From Selaginella moellendorffii (taxonomy: Eukaryota > Streptophyta > Lycopodiopsida > Selaginellales > Selaginellaceae), in contig NW_003314291.1 in NCBI RefSeq assembly GCF_000143415.4, positions 329,437 through 393,436 of the forward strand: a stretch of DNA of 64,000 bases, given 5' to 3'. Shown here piece by piece: positions 54,417 through 64,000 of this stretch (position 1 is its first letter; each line of letters begins with the position of its first letter). Position numbers and translations under genes: made by a program. The notes below the pieces were generated by a model, which did no database searches, had not been told where the DNA came from, and saw only the letters and a program-made list of their open reading frames with translations.

Positions 54417-55721
54417 TCAACTTAGCGCATCTGCCACGATGTTGCTCTTCCCAGACTTGTACAGAATCTCACAATCAAACTTGGCCAAAGCATTAGCCCA
54501 CCGACCTTGTTTCCCCCTTAGGTCGGGCTGTGACAAGAAGTGTTTCATTGCCACATTGTCCGTGTAAACCTTGAAGTGTCTCTCAAGGTAGTGTTGCCAC
54601 TCTTTGAGCGCCTTGACCACCGCAAACAATTCCTTCTCGTGGGCAGGCCACTTTCGTTGAGCCTTATCCAACTTCTTCAAGAAGAACGCTACTAGATGGT
54701 TATCTTGCTTCAAAATTGTGCCCAACACAAAGTCTGAAGCATCTGTTTCTACCTCAAAGTCCTTACCAAAATCCGGTAACACCAATACGGGAGCCTTACT
54801 CAACTTCCCTTTGAGGTGGACAAATGCCGCTTTGCATTCCACTGTCCATACCATCTTCCCTTTTCCCGTTTGGTCCGTTAAGGGCAGGGCTACTCTCGAA
54901 TAGTGTCTAATAAACTTTTGGTAATAGTTGCATAGCCCCAAGAATGCCCTTAACTCATGTACATTCGATGGTCGCTCCCAATTTTGGATCGTTTGGACCT
55001 TCTTAGGGTCCATTTTGAGCCCATCCTTGCCCACCACATGCCTGAGAAACTTTACCTCTTGCTGAGCAAAGTCACATTTGCTCTCTTTAGCATACAGTTG
55101 GTGTTCCCTTAGTTTCTCAAACACCTTTGTCAAGTGTTCGGCATGATCCTCTAGCGTTTCGCTATAGATCAAGATGTTGTCAATATAGACGACCACAAAG
55201 TGATCTAGATAGGGTACAAAGACGTGGTTCATCAATGCTGAAAACGTTGCCGGCGCATTGCATAGCCCAAAGGGCATCACCAAAAACTCAAAGCTCCCAT
55301 ACCTTGTTCGACAAGTTGTCTTCTCGACATCTTCCTCTGCTACCCTGATTTGGTAGTATCCTAACCTTAGATCAATCCTCGAGAAGTATTTTTCCTTTCC
55401 CAACCTATCGAACAGGTCCTCAATCCTTAGCAAAAGGTACTTGTTCTTCTTTGTATACTTGTTGAGCAATCAATAGTCTATACACATGCACATAGATCCA
55501 TCTTTCTTTTTCACAAATAACACTGGCGCCCCATATGGCGACTTGCTCAACCTAACATACCCTTTGTCCACCAACTCCTCTAGTTGGCACTTGAGCTCTT
55601 CGAGTTTTTTTTCGTTCAAACGATAGGGGGGACGAACCACCGTCTCAGCACCCTCAACCAGCTCAATCTTATGTTCTATCGGTCGTGCGGGGGGCAACCC
55701 TACCGGGAGCTCCTCCGGCAT
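54417..55721 (-). pseudogene. gypsy-2 reverse transcriptase and RNase H
   Basis: Open except for one TGA at 55467-55469, in DY-stop-LLNKYT, where the family has Arg (CGA). Motifs: SPYGAPVLFVKKKDGS, RIDLRLGYYQIRV, VMPFGLCNAPATF, and YIDNILIYS (second Asp replaced by Asn). Connection: LGLCNYYQKFI. RNase H: ETDASDFVLGTIL, HEKELFAVV, YTDNVAMKHF, GKSNIVADALS. Confidence 0.88.
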
Positions 55722-56291
55722 GGTATCCTGGAATTAGTCCAACACCCGCTAGATCACTAAAGGTACTTCTTCCATTCCCATCTTTTTGTCACTCTTCACC
55801 GAGAGTAAGCACAAAAATGCTACCTTGGTTCCTTTAGTGAGTTGTCCTCTCGTGGACACCAGGTTTAGGCAGGAATCTTTGGCCTTGTATTGCCCTACCT
55901 TTAGATCCTAGGCCTCCACCTTAGATCTTCTTCCTTGGGCATTCATTAGCACCACAAGGTTCCTACCTTGTCCATGTAGGGCTACCATGAACCGATTGAA
56001 CCAATCCATCCCAAAGATTATGTCAAATCCCACTATGTCCAACACGTGAAATCCATATCTACTTTCCATGTCCCTACTTCGACCTTCACTTGTCGAAGTA
56101 CCTCATCGGTGCTTTGGCTGCCTTAAACAAATTCTATAGTCCTTGGTTCACCCAGCCGCTGCACCGTTAGTCTGGCTTGGTGGACTATGTCTGCAGCCAC
56201 AAAATTATCCGAAGCACCCGTGTCAATAGAGATCTTAACAAAGCTCTTGGAGGGCTAGTAGATGTCGCGAACGACTCTCTACCAAAGTTGC
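55722..56291 (-). pseudogene. gypsy-2 protease region
   Basis: KISIDTGASDNFVAADIVHQ, with the retropepsin D-T-G-A, is readable near 56170-56235. The rest to 55722 has several stops and shifts. Confidence 0.7.
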
Positions 56292-57533
56292 TCATGTAAT
56301 GAGTAATTTTGAGTTAGGGACTAAATCATGTACCTCAGTTTGGATTTCACCTGACTTAATGGCTATATTGGCTCTGGCCTTTTTCGGGTAGGGACATTCC
56401 CTTGAGAAGTGTTCCGCTTCACTACAGTTGTAGCATACGTTGTTTCCCACGTTGCTAACCGACTTACCCTTCTTATCCATGGGTTTGTCTCTTTTTACTT
56501 GATTCCCCCACGTATTCGCTCGCTGGCCACCGGATCTGCCTTTCCAGAACCCCAAGGACTCATTCTTAGAGAAACTCTTCTTGAATTTCCCTATGTTATA
56601 TGTTCCCCTTGGTTTGGCCCCTTTGCTAAACGTGGACCTCGACCCTGTCATGTTCCCCTTTCGCAGGTTATCATTGAAATGCACTTTGATAGCCGCATCC
56701 AACGCTTCTTTGTAATTGGTCGGGTTCCAACGCATCACCTCGCTGTGAGCCCAGGTTTGCAAGCCTGATATGAAGGCATGGAATGCAACCATATCACCCA
56801 TATCTGTGACCAGTATCCTCTTTGCCATAAATCCATTCACATACTCTTGAATGGTTCCGGTTTGTTTCAGCCTACTCAGCTTATCCCTTAGGTGCAAAGT
56901 AACATTCGGAGGAATGTATGTCGTGCGGATCCTCGCCTTCATCATTTCCCAAGTGGCCACTGGTCCTTCGTTGACCTCCGTCGTTCTCCACCAAGACTTG
57001 GCATTATCTGCCAAGTATGGTTTTGCACATGGGACCTTCTCTGAGCTTGGTAACCGCAACGCTCGGAAGTAGTCCTTCATATCGTAAAACCAATCCTCCA
57101 CCACCTTATAGTCGTTCACTCCCTTGAAGACTGGTGGGGGCTTTGGTTTGTACTTGGGAACTGCTTGAGGGACTGATTCCACTTCGGTTTGTTCAACCTT
57201 GTTTGGTTCTGCCTCAGTCCCTACCGAAGGGTCCATACCTTCTGTGCTGCCAGCATCCGTGGTCTTTTGCTTTTTCTTTTGCTTCTCGTCACGCTTTAGC
57301 TTGCGTACGAGAGTCTCCAGCAGGGCATTGGTTTGTGCCAATTGTCCTTCTAAAACGTCCAATTGAGCCTTGGACGACCGAACCTCACCACAGGACTCCT
57401 GTTTGGAAGTTTCTTCACTAGAGTCCTCCTCATGCAAAGATTCCTCATCCATAGCCTCTTGTTCAATCGGAGGCTCCAGCTCTGGTGGAGGTTCTATCTC
57501 CGCCTTGGTTCGTTTACACTCTGCCTTTGCCAT
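56292..57533 (-). CDS. gypsy-2 gag
   Basis: The likely start is the ATG at 57533 (MAKAECKRTKAEIEPPPELE). The open frame continues upstream into the LTR, which is not expected to be translated. Acidic and Lys-rich N-terminus, a leucine-rich coiled-coil-like stretch (LDVLEGQLAQTNALLETLV), the retrotransposon gag domain (VEDWFYDMKDYFRAL; AKSWW), and a CCHC knuckle CYNCSEAEHFSREC. Open to a stop at 56292, about 410 residues, so gag alone could still be expressed. Confidence 0.8.
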   Translation of the reverse strand: MAKAECKRTKAEIEPPPELEPPIEQEAMDEESLHEEDSSEETSKQESCGEVRSSKAQLDVLEGQLAQTNALLETLVRKLKRDEKQKKKQKTTDAGSTEGMDPSVGTEAEPNKVEQTEVESVPQAVPKYKPKPPPVFKGVNDYKVVEDWFYDMKDYFRALRLPSSEKVPCAKPYLADNAKSWWRTTEVNEGPVATWEMMKARIRTTYIPPNVTLHLRDKLSRLKQTGTIQEYVNGFMAKRILVTDMGDMVAFHAFISGLQTWAHSEVMRWNPTNYKEALDAAIKVHFNDNLRKGNMTGSRSTFSKGAKPRGTYNIGKFKKSFSKNESLGFWKGRSGGQRANTWGNQVKRDKPMDKKGKSVSNVGNNVCYNCSEAEHFSRECPYPKKARANIAIKSGEIQTEVHDLVPNSKLLIT

Positions 57534-57592
57534 CTCCCAGCAATCTGCCTCTATCCTTCGGTAGAACTGAGGAAAAAGCTCCAATACCAAAT

Positions 57593-58778
57593 TGTAAGCT
57601 ACAAATTTTTCCTTTCCAATTTGCCAGCTTACCTCATCTATCCGTCCAACACTGCCTTGGCTTTTACTAAGTTCCCTCGCCAAGGTTCCCGTCTATGGTA
57701 CTAGCTCCTACTTGGTTCTACTTGGTTTCAACTACTCACTACATGAGCAACAGAGTGTTAGCTAGCCATCCATGGATTCCCAAATCCCTCCCAATCCCCC
57801 TTCCCGGGTTAGACTAGACTTAAGGTTCGGCTACACTCCCCACAAGCACAAGCAGCCAAGCACACCAAACCACCAGATTCCTAACATCCCTTGGTATCAC
57901 AAGACTTTATCATGGGACCTTCTAAATCCCAAGTCTTGGGTGCAACACTTACTTCGGGATGCCAGGGCGAAACACCATGGCCTAACGGCCCGGTATGGGT
58001 ACCTCTACCCCCCCACTTCCATCCCGAAGGGAAGGCCCAAGCCCTTGGAAGGGCAAGGACCAATGAGCCACAAGGTACTCAAGTGGGGCACCACTCCACA
58101 TGAGCCGGGAGCACCGCAATCAGTTTCCCTTTCAGGAGTGGGAGCTGCTCTTGAGCACTTTCTGGGGTGGCCCCTCCGACACCACCCAAGTCCATGCTCA
58201 CTCCCACCCAAGGCCCCTCGGCCCTCGTCTCAACCTCAAGTCAGTTGGGAACCCCCTTGGGAAAGTTTTTTAAAGGGGGGTTCGGGGCCCCCCCAATCCC
58301 TATAATATTTTTGGAACCCAAAAAACCCCCCCCCCCCCCCCCCCCCCCGGCCCTAGGAGACGCACGCTTTGGGCTTTCACCCCTTGACCTATATTAGTAT
58401 TTGGACTCGGTCTCGGACTTGATTTTGGACCCGACTTGGGAGTCGGTCTCGGACTCGATCTCGAACTCGATCTCAGACCCGATCTCAGACCCGATCTCAT
58501 ACTCGACTTTGGACTCGACCTCGGACTCGATCTCGGATCTCGGACTCTATCTCAAACTCTGTCTCGAACTTGGTCTCGAACTCAGTCTCGAACTTAGTCT
58601 CGAACTCAGTCTCCGAGTCGGCCTCGGACTCGATTCCGGACTCTATCTCGAACTCGGTCTTAGAGTCGGTCTTGGACTTGATCTCAGACTCGGTCCCATC
58701 CGATGAACTCTTTGTCATTTCAGTCATGCTTTCGGGGATCCTTTAGCCTACGACATCTTGGGGAGTTGGTTCCTTACA
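57593..58778 (-). repeat. gypsy-2 5' LTR with minisatellite and C tract
   Basis: Pairs with 51256-52403. The minisatellite of GATCTCGGACTC-like units is at about 58400-58700. The C tract, 13 bp in the other LTR, is expanded to over 20 at about 58326-58348. Confidence 0.88.
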
Positions 58779-58783
58779 ATCGG

Positions 58784-59330
58784 CTGAAGAGACCAATGGC
58801 AAAGGAGATGTCAGGGTGAGTCATATTGGCAAGGTAGAGTAGTCCTCCAACAAGCGATCGGTAGACCGAGGGCTGATCAAATAAATCATCCATCTTACTT
58901 GTGAACTTGATGCTGGTGATGACTGGTGTAGCCACAGATTTGCAACTTGTCATGTTGAACTGGTTGAGAAGCTTCTTCACATATTGGTGCTATGTGAGGG
59001 TGATTGCCCTGTCTACTTCATCCCTGTCAACTTCCATCCCTAACAGCTGACACACAGCTCTTAAGTCCTTCATCACAAACCTGTCCATGAGCTTGATCTT
59101 CCCATCCTTCAAAATAGTGTCATTGTTGCTAACAATCAAATAGTTGTCCATATAAACTTCCATCACAACAAAGTGATCACCCTGCTGAAGAAGATATAGA
59201 TTTCCATCGCTATTCAACCTTTGCATATCGAGACCCGTAAGAAAAGAATTTAAACATTCATACCACTAATGGGAAGCCTGCTTAAGGCTATAAAGAGCCT
59301 TGCGAAGCTGTAGACAAGTTCGGAGCGCCA
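58784..59330 (-). pseudogene. copia reverse transcriptase, C-terminal half
   Basis: The minus strand reads LRKALYSLKQASH (the copia KALYGLKQA block, about 59270-59310), VVMEVYMDNYLIVSNN (catalytic YVDD box, Asp-to-Asn), LLGMEVDRD, LLNQFNMTSCKSVATPV, SVYRSLVGGLLYLANMTHPD and ISFAIGLFSRL. It joins 51218 once gypsy-2 is removed. N-terminal RT, integrase and gag are not present: Helitron-like sequence begins near 59330-59345. Confidence 0.85.
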
Positions 59331-59600
59331 TGATCTAATAAATTGGTGCGCGTTGCATTGCAGCAACGCTTGGTTTGCTTTTGTTTTTAAATATTTTTTA
59401 TTATGATATATAATTTGTTATGATCTGTCCAATATGCAGGTGCTATTCTTGCTTTTGTATATATTATATCTTTTATCCATATATGATCTATTAACTTATT
59501 ATTACGTGTATTGTGTTTTATTATTTGTATATATCCTTTTTTCTCCATTGTTGTTTGAAGTGGTTTTACTTCTTCTATTTGGTAGTATCTCCTATAATTA

Positions 59601-60000
59601 TTACTGGTTTTTATTATCTATTTTCTGTATATATTTTTGTAGTTGTTTTATGAATATATATATATATGTTCCAGGTTTTCTATGTAAATTTATTATCTGT
59701 AATTGTTTTTTATTTTTTTCTAGTGATACATATGACATTGCCATTGTTTCTGTTTTTAAATGTTCTACTATTTCTGATTTGTAGTCAATTGTATGCAATA
59801 TTGCTATATGTGGGGGTTGTTCATGTATATATGATTTATATTTATTAAAATATAAATCCTCATATTTTTGTATTCTTACTTCTTGCATACATATTATATC
59901 TGATGTTAATAATTGTGAATCACTCTTTATATCTTCTTGATGTGCAGTAATAGTCTTGTATTTAGAACTTGTATAATTGTTTGGTTAGCTTTTTTTTCTT
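59601..60000 (-). pseudogene. APE-like (EEP) endonuclease domain of the Helitron-like element
   Basis: After a frameshift, ITAHQEDIKSDSQLLTSDI then ICMQEVRIQKYED matches the N-terminal EEP pattern (N-x-R...D-I-I-x-x-Q-E, with the metal-binding Glu in QEV). The preceding Asn motif (VLNTR) is visible in the adjacent frame. IAILHTI..KSEIVEHLKTE and LQIINLHRKPG correspond to later strands. Only the first half of the fold is seen before the frame ends at 59601. Confidence 0.6.
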
Positions 60001-60049
60001 CTTGTAAATCTATTAAATCAATTTGCCATGGTGCTTCTATTGTCATTCT

Positions 60050-61460
60050 TATTATTTCTTTAGCTGCATCTTTATTGATTTTAATATGTTTATGTTCAAT
60101 TGGTCTATATAAATGTATCCCTTTTAGTGTTTGTGCTCTTGATAATGCAGTATATGTTTATCCTGGATATTTTGTTTTATATAGGTCATATCCTACTTGC
60201 ATAACTGTTGATCCTATGTATTGTTCTTCCTGTGCATGGTTGTACTGGAAATTGGGTTCTACTTATAACATAGTTTTTATTTTTAGTAATATTTATTGTT
60301 CTTGTTTTTTTTTATTGGTGTCCAGTTTTTTTTTTATTATTTTGCTTTATTGTTATGTTTTCTTTAGCTCTTGTTTTTTCACCTGTTTTTATATTTGGGA
60401 ATTCTATCCACATTATTTGTTCTTCTTCAATCTGGGTTACATCTTGTAATACTCCATCTGCTCCATTTACTAATCCATCTTTTGTTGCTATATTTTGTGT
60501 TATTTCAATTGCCATTTTCTTTTTCAAATGTAATATTTTATGTAGAGTCTTTGTGTTTTTCTTGTGTCATATGGCAGTGTGAAATATTTAGAATAGGAAT
60601 TTCCATGTTTGTCTTGTGCTTCTATAATTATATCTTTACCTTGTATGTGTTGTATTATTTTTTCATTATGTTCTCTTACTTGTTTATTAGTTGCAAATAT
60701 AGAATAGTATTCTGTGTTATATGTATCTGTGGTGACTTGTTTATTTATATATTCTAGCTCTTTATCTGTTTGTTCTCCTATTTTTTATTTTATTTAAAGC
60801 TTTTATAAAGATTATATCATCTTTTTGCCTCATTATTTCAGTAAGTTCATAGATTTTAAAATTATTTTTCCATGGGTGGTGTATGGAGACATCATTTTCA
60901 GATCTATATGTTTTTTTTGAATAAATTGGTGTTTCAAATGTAGGATTTAATTGATAGAAATCACCTGTAAATATACAATCCATCCCACCAAAGTCTATTC
61001 CATTTGTTGTTTTGAAGCTTTCACATCTTCTATTTATATCTTGTAGCATTTCTATACTTACCATTGATATTTCATCTATTACTAAACATTTTATTGTTGA
61101 AAACTTTCTTTTATACTTATCTAATGTGTCATTTGTTAATATTATTTGACGTTGTTTTGATGCTTCTAGTCGAAATGCAAAAACTGAATGTATTGTTGAA
61201 CCATTTATATTACAAGCTGCTTTTTCTGTAGGTGCTGTTATTAATATTGTTTGTCCTGGTTCATTATTTATATCTTGGTTTGTTTTATAATATCATTTGA
61301 GTGTTTCTATAAGTGTATTTAAAAGCATTGATTTTCCAGTTCCTGTTCCTCCTGTTAAAAATAAACACAATTGTTTGTTAGGTTGTTTTATTTTTTTTCA
61401 ATATGAAGTCATCATGTATTATTCTTTGCTTTTTATTAAGAGTTCTTAATAATTGGTGAT
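60050..61460 (-). pseudogene. PIF1-family helicase domain of the Helitron-like element
   Basis: Walker A GGTGTGKSMLLNTLIETL (about 61320-61370), APTEKAACNINGSTIHS, Walker B LVIDEISMVS, the GDFYQLNP motif and YELTEIMRQKD (60762-61064), GVLQDVTQ further on, and the C-terminal YTALSRAQTLKG motif (about 60130-60170). This is a superfamily-1 5'-3' DNA helicase, normally unwinding the strand transferred by Rep. Stops at about 60160, 61290 and elsewhere. Confidence 0.8.
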
Positions 61461-62746
61461 ATTTACTAGTTTCCATAAGGTATTCATCTTGTATTATAAT
61501 TGTTGTATTTGTTAATATTTTATCTTTTATTTTTCATTTTGAATAAATCTTTCTCTATATCAAATTCATCTTTTTGGTTTGTGTTTATTTCTTGTATATA
61601 CTGTGCTTGTTATTTTAATATTTTATTTTCTTCTTGTTCTGGATTCTCCCAATCAAATTCACTCTCATTTGTTACTTTTTTATATATGTATTGATGTTGT
61701 TTTTCATTTATTTGTTCCATATTTGCTTCATATGCATTCATATATGTTGTGTACATTTTTTTAAGATCTTCTTCTTTTCTAAATTTTTTATGTAAGATTA
61801 ATCTTTCAAAAGCCCACTTTTCTGGATCTTTTTCTTTACTAAAGTTTATATATCTAATTATATATATATTTTAATTTTTTCGTGTTGTTATTTCTTTTTC
61901 AATTATATATTCAGTTGTTATCTCTGCTAATGTTAAATCTTCTAATTCTTCTGGTCTTTGCATGTATTTTTCAATTAGTCCAGGTACTGCTATGTTTGTT
62001 TCATCTTTTTGCATTTTTGCAAGGTCTTGTTTCATTTTTAAACGTTTTGTTCGTTATTCTTATGGTTTAGTATCAATGAACTTTACAGTTCTAGACATAT
62101 GATGAAATGGGATTAACAATATTAAAAAAGGTGTTTGTTGAATTTGTATTTCCTTACCATGTATGAAGCTATTTCCTAATAACAGAACTCTATTAAATGC
62201 ATCAGCTCCTTCTTCTTGGCATTTTTTAAAATAGTTGATAATATCTTTGTTATTTCTGTTTCAATACATGCAATGTATGATAAATAATATGATGCTGCTG
62301 CATATGGATCAAGAATAATTTTTATATCTACATTTGATTGCCAAAAATTTGATAATTTGTTATTAAAAGTATTTGTGTTTATGTCTTTTGGTTTTTTGTT
62401 TATAAATTTTTTTTGTATTTGTTATTTTAGATCTTATTGTAGCTTTATATTGCTCATATGTTATTTTTATTATTTTTAAATATTCATCAAACTCTAAATT
62501 TTTTAGATCTATAGTTTTATCTTCTAGTATTGTTTTTAATTTTTTTGTAATTATTGTATATGAATCCTTTTCATGTTTTGTAATGTCTTTTATAGGCTCT
62601 AAGATTTCTGTTTATGGCATTGGAGTAATTGGGTAATTAAATCTACAATTTATATTTTATATTTCTTACATGTTTTTCTCTATTTATGAGTTTGAACATC
62701 TTTTATATTCTATAGTACTTTCTCTGAATCAGTACATATATTTTCA
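61461..62746 (-). pseudogene. Helitron-like Rep-helicase linker region
   Basis: The minus strand reads VDIKIILDPYAAASYYLSYI (about 62270-62330), the conserved Helitron block D-P-Y-A-A-A-x-Y..Y-I, and then LLIPFHHMSRTVKFID (about 62070-62130), like the S-R-x-V-x-F-I/V-N/D block before the helicase. Broken by frameshifts. Confidence 0.65.
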
Positions 62747-63560
62747 TTAGCATATTCTTATTTGTTCTAATATTTGTGGTGGATTTTCTAACCATATTCG
62801 TGCATGTTCATGTGGTGTACCACATTGTTGACATTGTGTTACAAATACATAGTCTTTTACTTTCCTTCCAAATATGTGATAATTGGACATTAATAATTTT
62901 CTAAATACTGATGTTTTATGTGCATAATATCGTATTGTGGTGATTGGATCAGCTCTTAGTATTTTATATATTTTCTCTTTTTCATTTAAATTTTTTATCT
63001 CTTCTTTTTGTAATATATCTGTATTTAAATGTTTTAAAGCATTTATTAATGGTTCCCAATGTCTTTCTAAACAACAAAGAGTTAAGAATAGTGTTGGTGG
63101 TCCTAATTGTCTTATCATGGCAAATGCATCTTTTTTTAGTGCTTCTAAATTATCTGGTGATGTTCTTAGACTTTTAAAATATCTAAAACCTATGTTTGAC
63201 TTTAATATTTTATCCATATTTTCATTTACAAATACATCTTTTGATGTGATTTTTCTTCCTTCATAAGTAACTTTTCTTAATCTAAAACCTGCATTTTGAT
63301 TGAAAAATTTGATTTTAGATGTTACTGCTGTTGTAAATATATGTTCAATATGTCATGCAAATTTTCTATCCTCATTCATTAATTCCCATTGGATTATTTC
63401 TTGATATGTAAATTTAATTTTTATGTCTAATGGTCTTGGTTTTTCACCAAATAGTTTTGGATATGCCATTTCTTTAGCATTTTCATCTACAAATAATCCT
63501 AATGTGTTGTCCTTGACTAGGTGCTATAACTAAAACTTTATTTGTAAAATTATCTATTTG
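62747..63560 (-). pseudogene. Helitron-like Rep (HUH endonuclease) domain
   Basis: The open part 62747-63217 has RQLGPPTLFLTLCCLERHW and ends with QCQQCGTPHEHARIWLENPP, where H-E-H is the metal-binding HUH pair. Upstream, across stops, VLVIAPSQGQHIR and a GEKPRPLDIKI-type block (about 63440-63530) are typical of the N-terminal Helitron domain. Rep nicks and joins single DNA strands in rolling-circle transposition. Confidence 0.75.
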
Positions 63561-64000
63561 ATTTGCATCTAAGAAGCTAATTACCATAGTATTTATTGGT
63601 AATATCTTATTATCAGGGTTGTCTATAAGATTTACACTTTCATCATCTTCATTTAATTCTTGTTGTAATTGGTTTTCTAATATTATTTGTGTGTTATTAT
63701 CTATATTGTCTAAATTTTGTGCTTGTTGAAACCAGTTTTCATCTATATTAATTTTATTTTTCTTATATAGTTCTGTTTCTTGTAATTGTTTTATACTATT
63801 ATAAATATAATGTGGTCTGGTTATTCCATATTTATAATAATATTTATCAGTTAATCTTCGTTTCAGCTGAATTGTTATTGTTTATGTTTCTTCAAATGTT
63901 CTTGGTAGTTTATTAATTATTGGTTTAATATTAGTTGGGACATTTATTATTCCTCCTTTTATGCACTGCTGATATTGAGGTTGATTTGGTATTGTTATAT
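63561..64000 (-). other. Continuation of the Helitron-like element's 5' part
   Basis: The minus strand reads QLQQELNEDDESVNLIDNPD and similar acidic, Asn-rich text, probably still Rep N-terminus. Cut by the window edge. Confidence 0.45.

Larger units (their letters stand above)
51256..58778 (-). mobile_element. Chromovirus-type Ty3-gypsy element (gypsy-2), nested in copia
   Basis: 7523 bp. The LTRs are 51256-52403 (1148 bp) and 57593-58778 (1186 bp), with TGTAA starts and CCTTACA ends. Perfect 5-bp target duplication ATCGG at 51251-51255 and 58779-58783. Minus-strand order is gag, protease, RT, RNase H, integrase, chromodomain. The primer site beside the right LTR reads TTTGGTATTGGAGC, a variant of the initiator-Met type. 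Confidence 0.93.
59340..64000 (-). mobile_element. Helitron/Helentron-like element with Rep, PIF1 helicase and endonuclease (runs off right edge)
   Basis: Minus-strand order: Rep with HUH motif, PIF1-family helicase, APE-like endonuclease. An endonuclease behind the helicase is the arrangement described for Helentron-type elements. The coding strand is extremely A-rich, unlike everything else in the window. Reading frames are broken by stops and shifts. A perfect 7-bp-stem hairpin (GCGTTGC-ATTGCA-GCAACGC) at 59350-59369 lies at the boundary with copia sequence, where the 3' end of the element should be. Confidence 0.75.

Noticed and set aside
57534-57683. Gag start in the LTR of gypsy-2
   Set aside because: The frame is open across the primer binding site and LTR by chance. 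The first ATG inside the internal region (57533) is the sensible start.
59434-62070. Plus-strand open frames full of Phe/Leu/Tyr that look like membrane proteins
   Set aside because: Reverse complements of the A-rich Helitron coding strand. The real motifs (Walker A/B, HUH, EEP) are on the minus strand.

Overview
This looks like nuclear DNA of a land plant, most probably a lycophyte of the Selaginella type. That is inference, supported by several things. Introns that can be placed by protein homology are only about 40-66 bp long with GT-AG ends. Host gene remnants are plant-like (Sec24, a CYP78-like P450, peroxisomal enoyl-CoA hydratase 2, BTB, PEBP). Chromovirus and Athila/Tat-type Ty3-gypsy, Ty1-copia and Helitron-like elements are packed and nested. 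There is no bacterial-style gene organisation. No tRNA, rRNA or CRISPR was seen.

Layout. (1) 1-12.7 kb, 'block A': the first codons of a minus-strand PEBP gene at the left edge, a P450 relic, a decayed Ty3-gypsy element (1389-8149) holding an opposite-strand reverse-transcriptase fragment, then a Sec24 3'-end pseudogene and four tandem members of an unusual small secreted Trp/Cys-repeat peptide family (first intact, next three broken). (2) 12.7-40.2 kb: AT-rich repeats arranged as long inverted arms ('R arms') around a cassette that occurs three times: BTB exon (-), intronless secreted PEBP gene (+), 5'-truncated peroxisomal hydratase-2 relic (-). PEBP ORFs lie at 17954, 23132 and 33402. In the third cassette a 1.5-kb inversion cuts the hydratase relic in two. 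(3) 40254-46928: a young Athila/Tat-like LTR element with perfect 5-bp target duplication. (4) 47.4-50.5 kb, 'block C': a second, longer copy of Sec24 3' end plus peptide genes. (5) 50501-64000: a nest in which a copia element cut a peptide gene, a chromovirus (51256-58778) inserted into the copia, and a Helitron-like element (Rep HUH + PIF1 helicase + APE-like endonuclease) abuts or interrupts the copia's other side.

Likely functional host genes are few: three PEBP ORFs (plus one cut by the window edge) and two peptide genes (9683-9952 and 49396-49665). Most other host sequence is duplicated debris. The candidate undescribed system is the secreted peptide family with exact C-X10-C-X2 periodicity and a W-x-W in every module. 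It exists in two sub-types, amplified in tandem and by block duplication, with sequence change between duplicates concentrated in one inter-cysteine stretch. A second notable theme is amplification of the PEBP cassette between long inverted arms.
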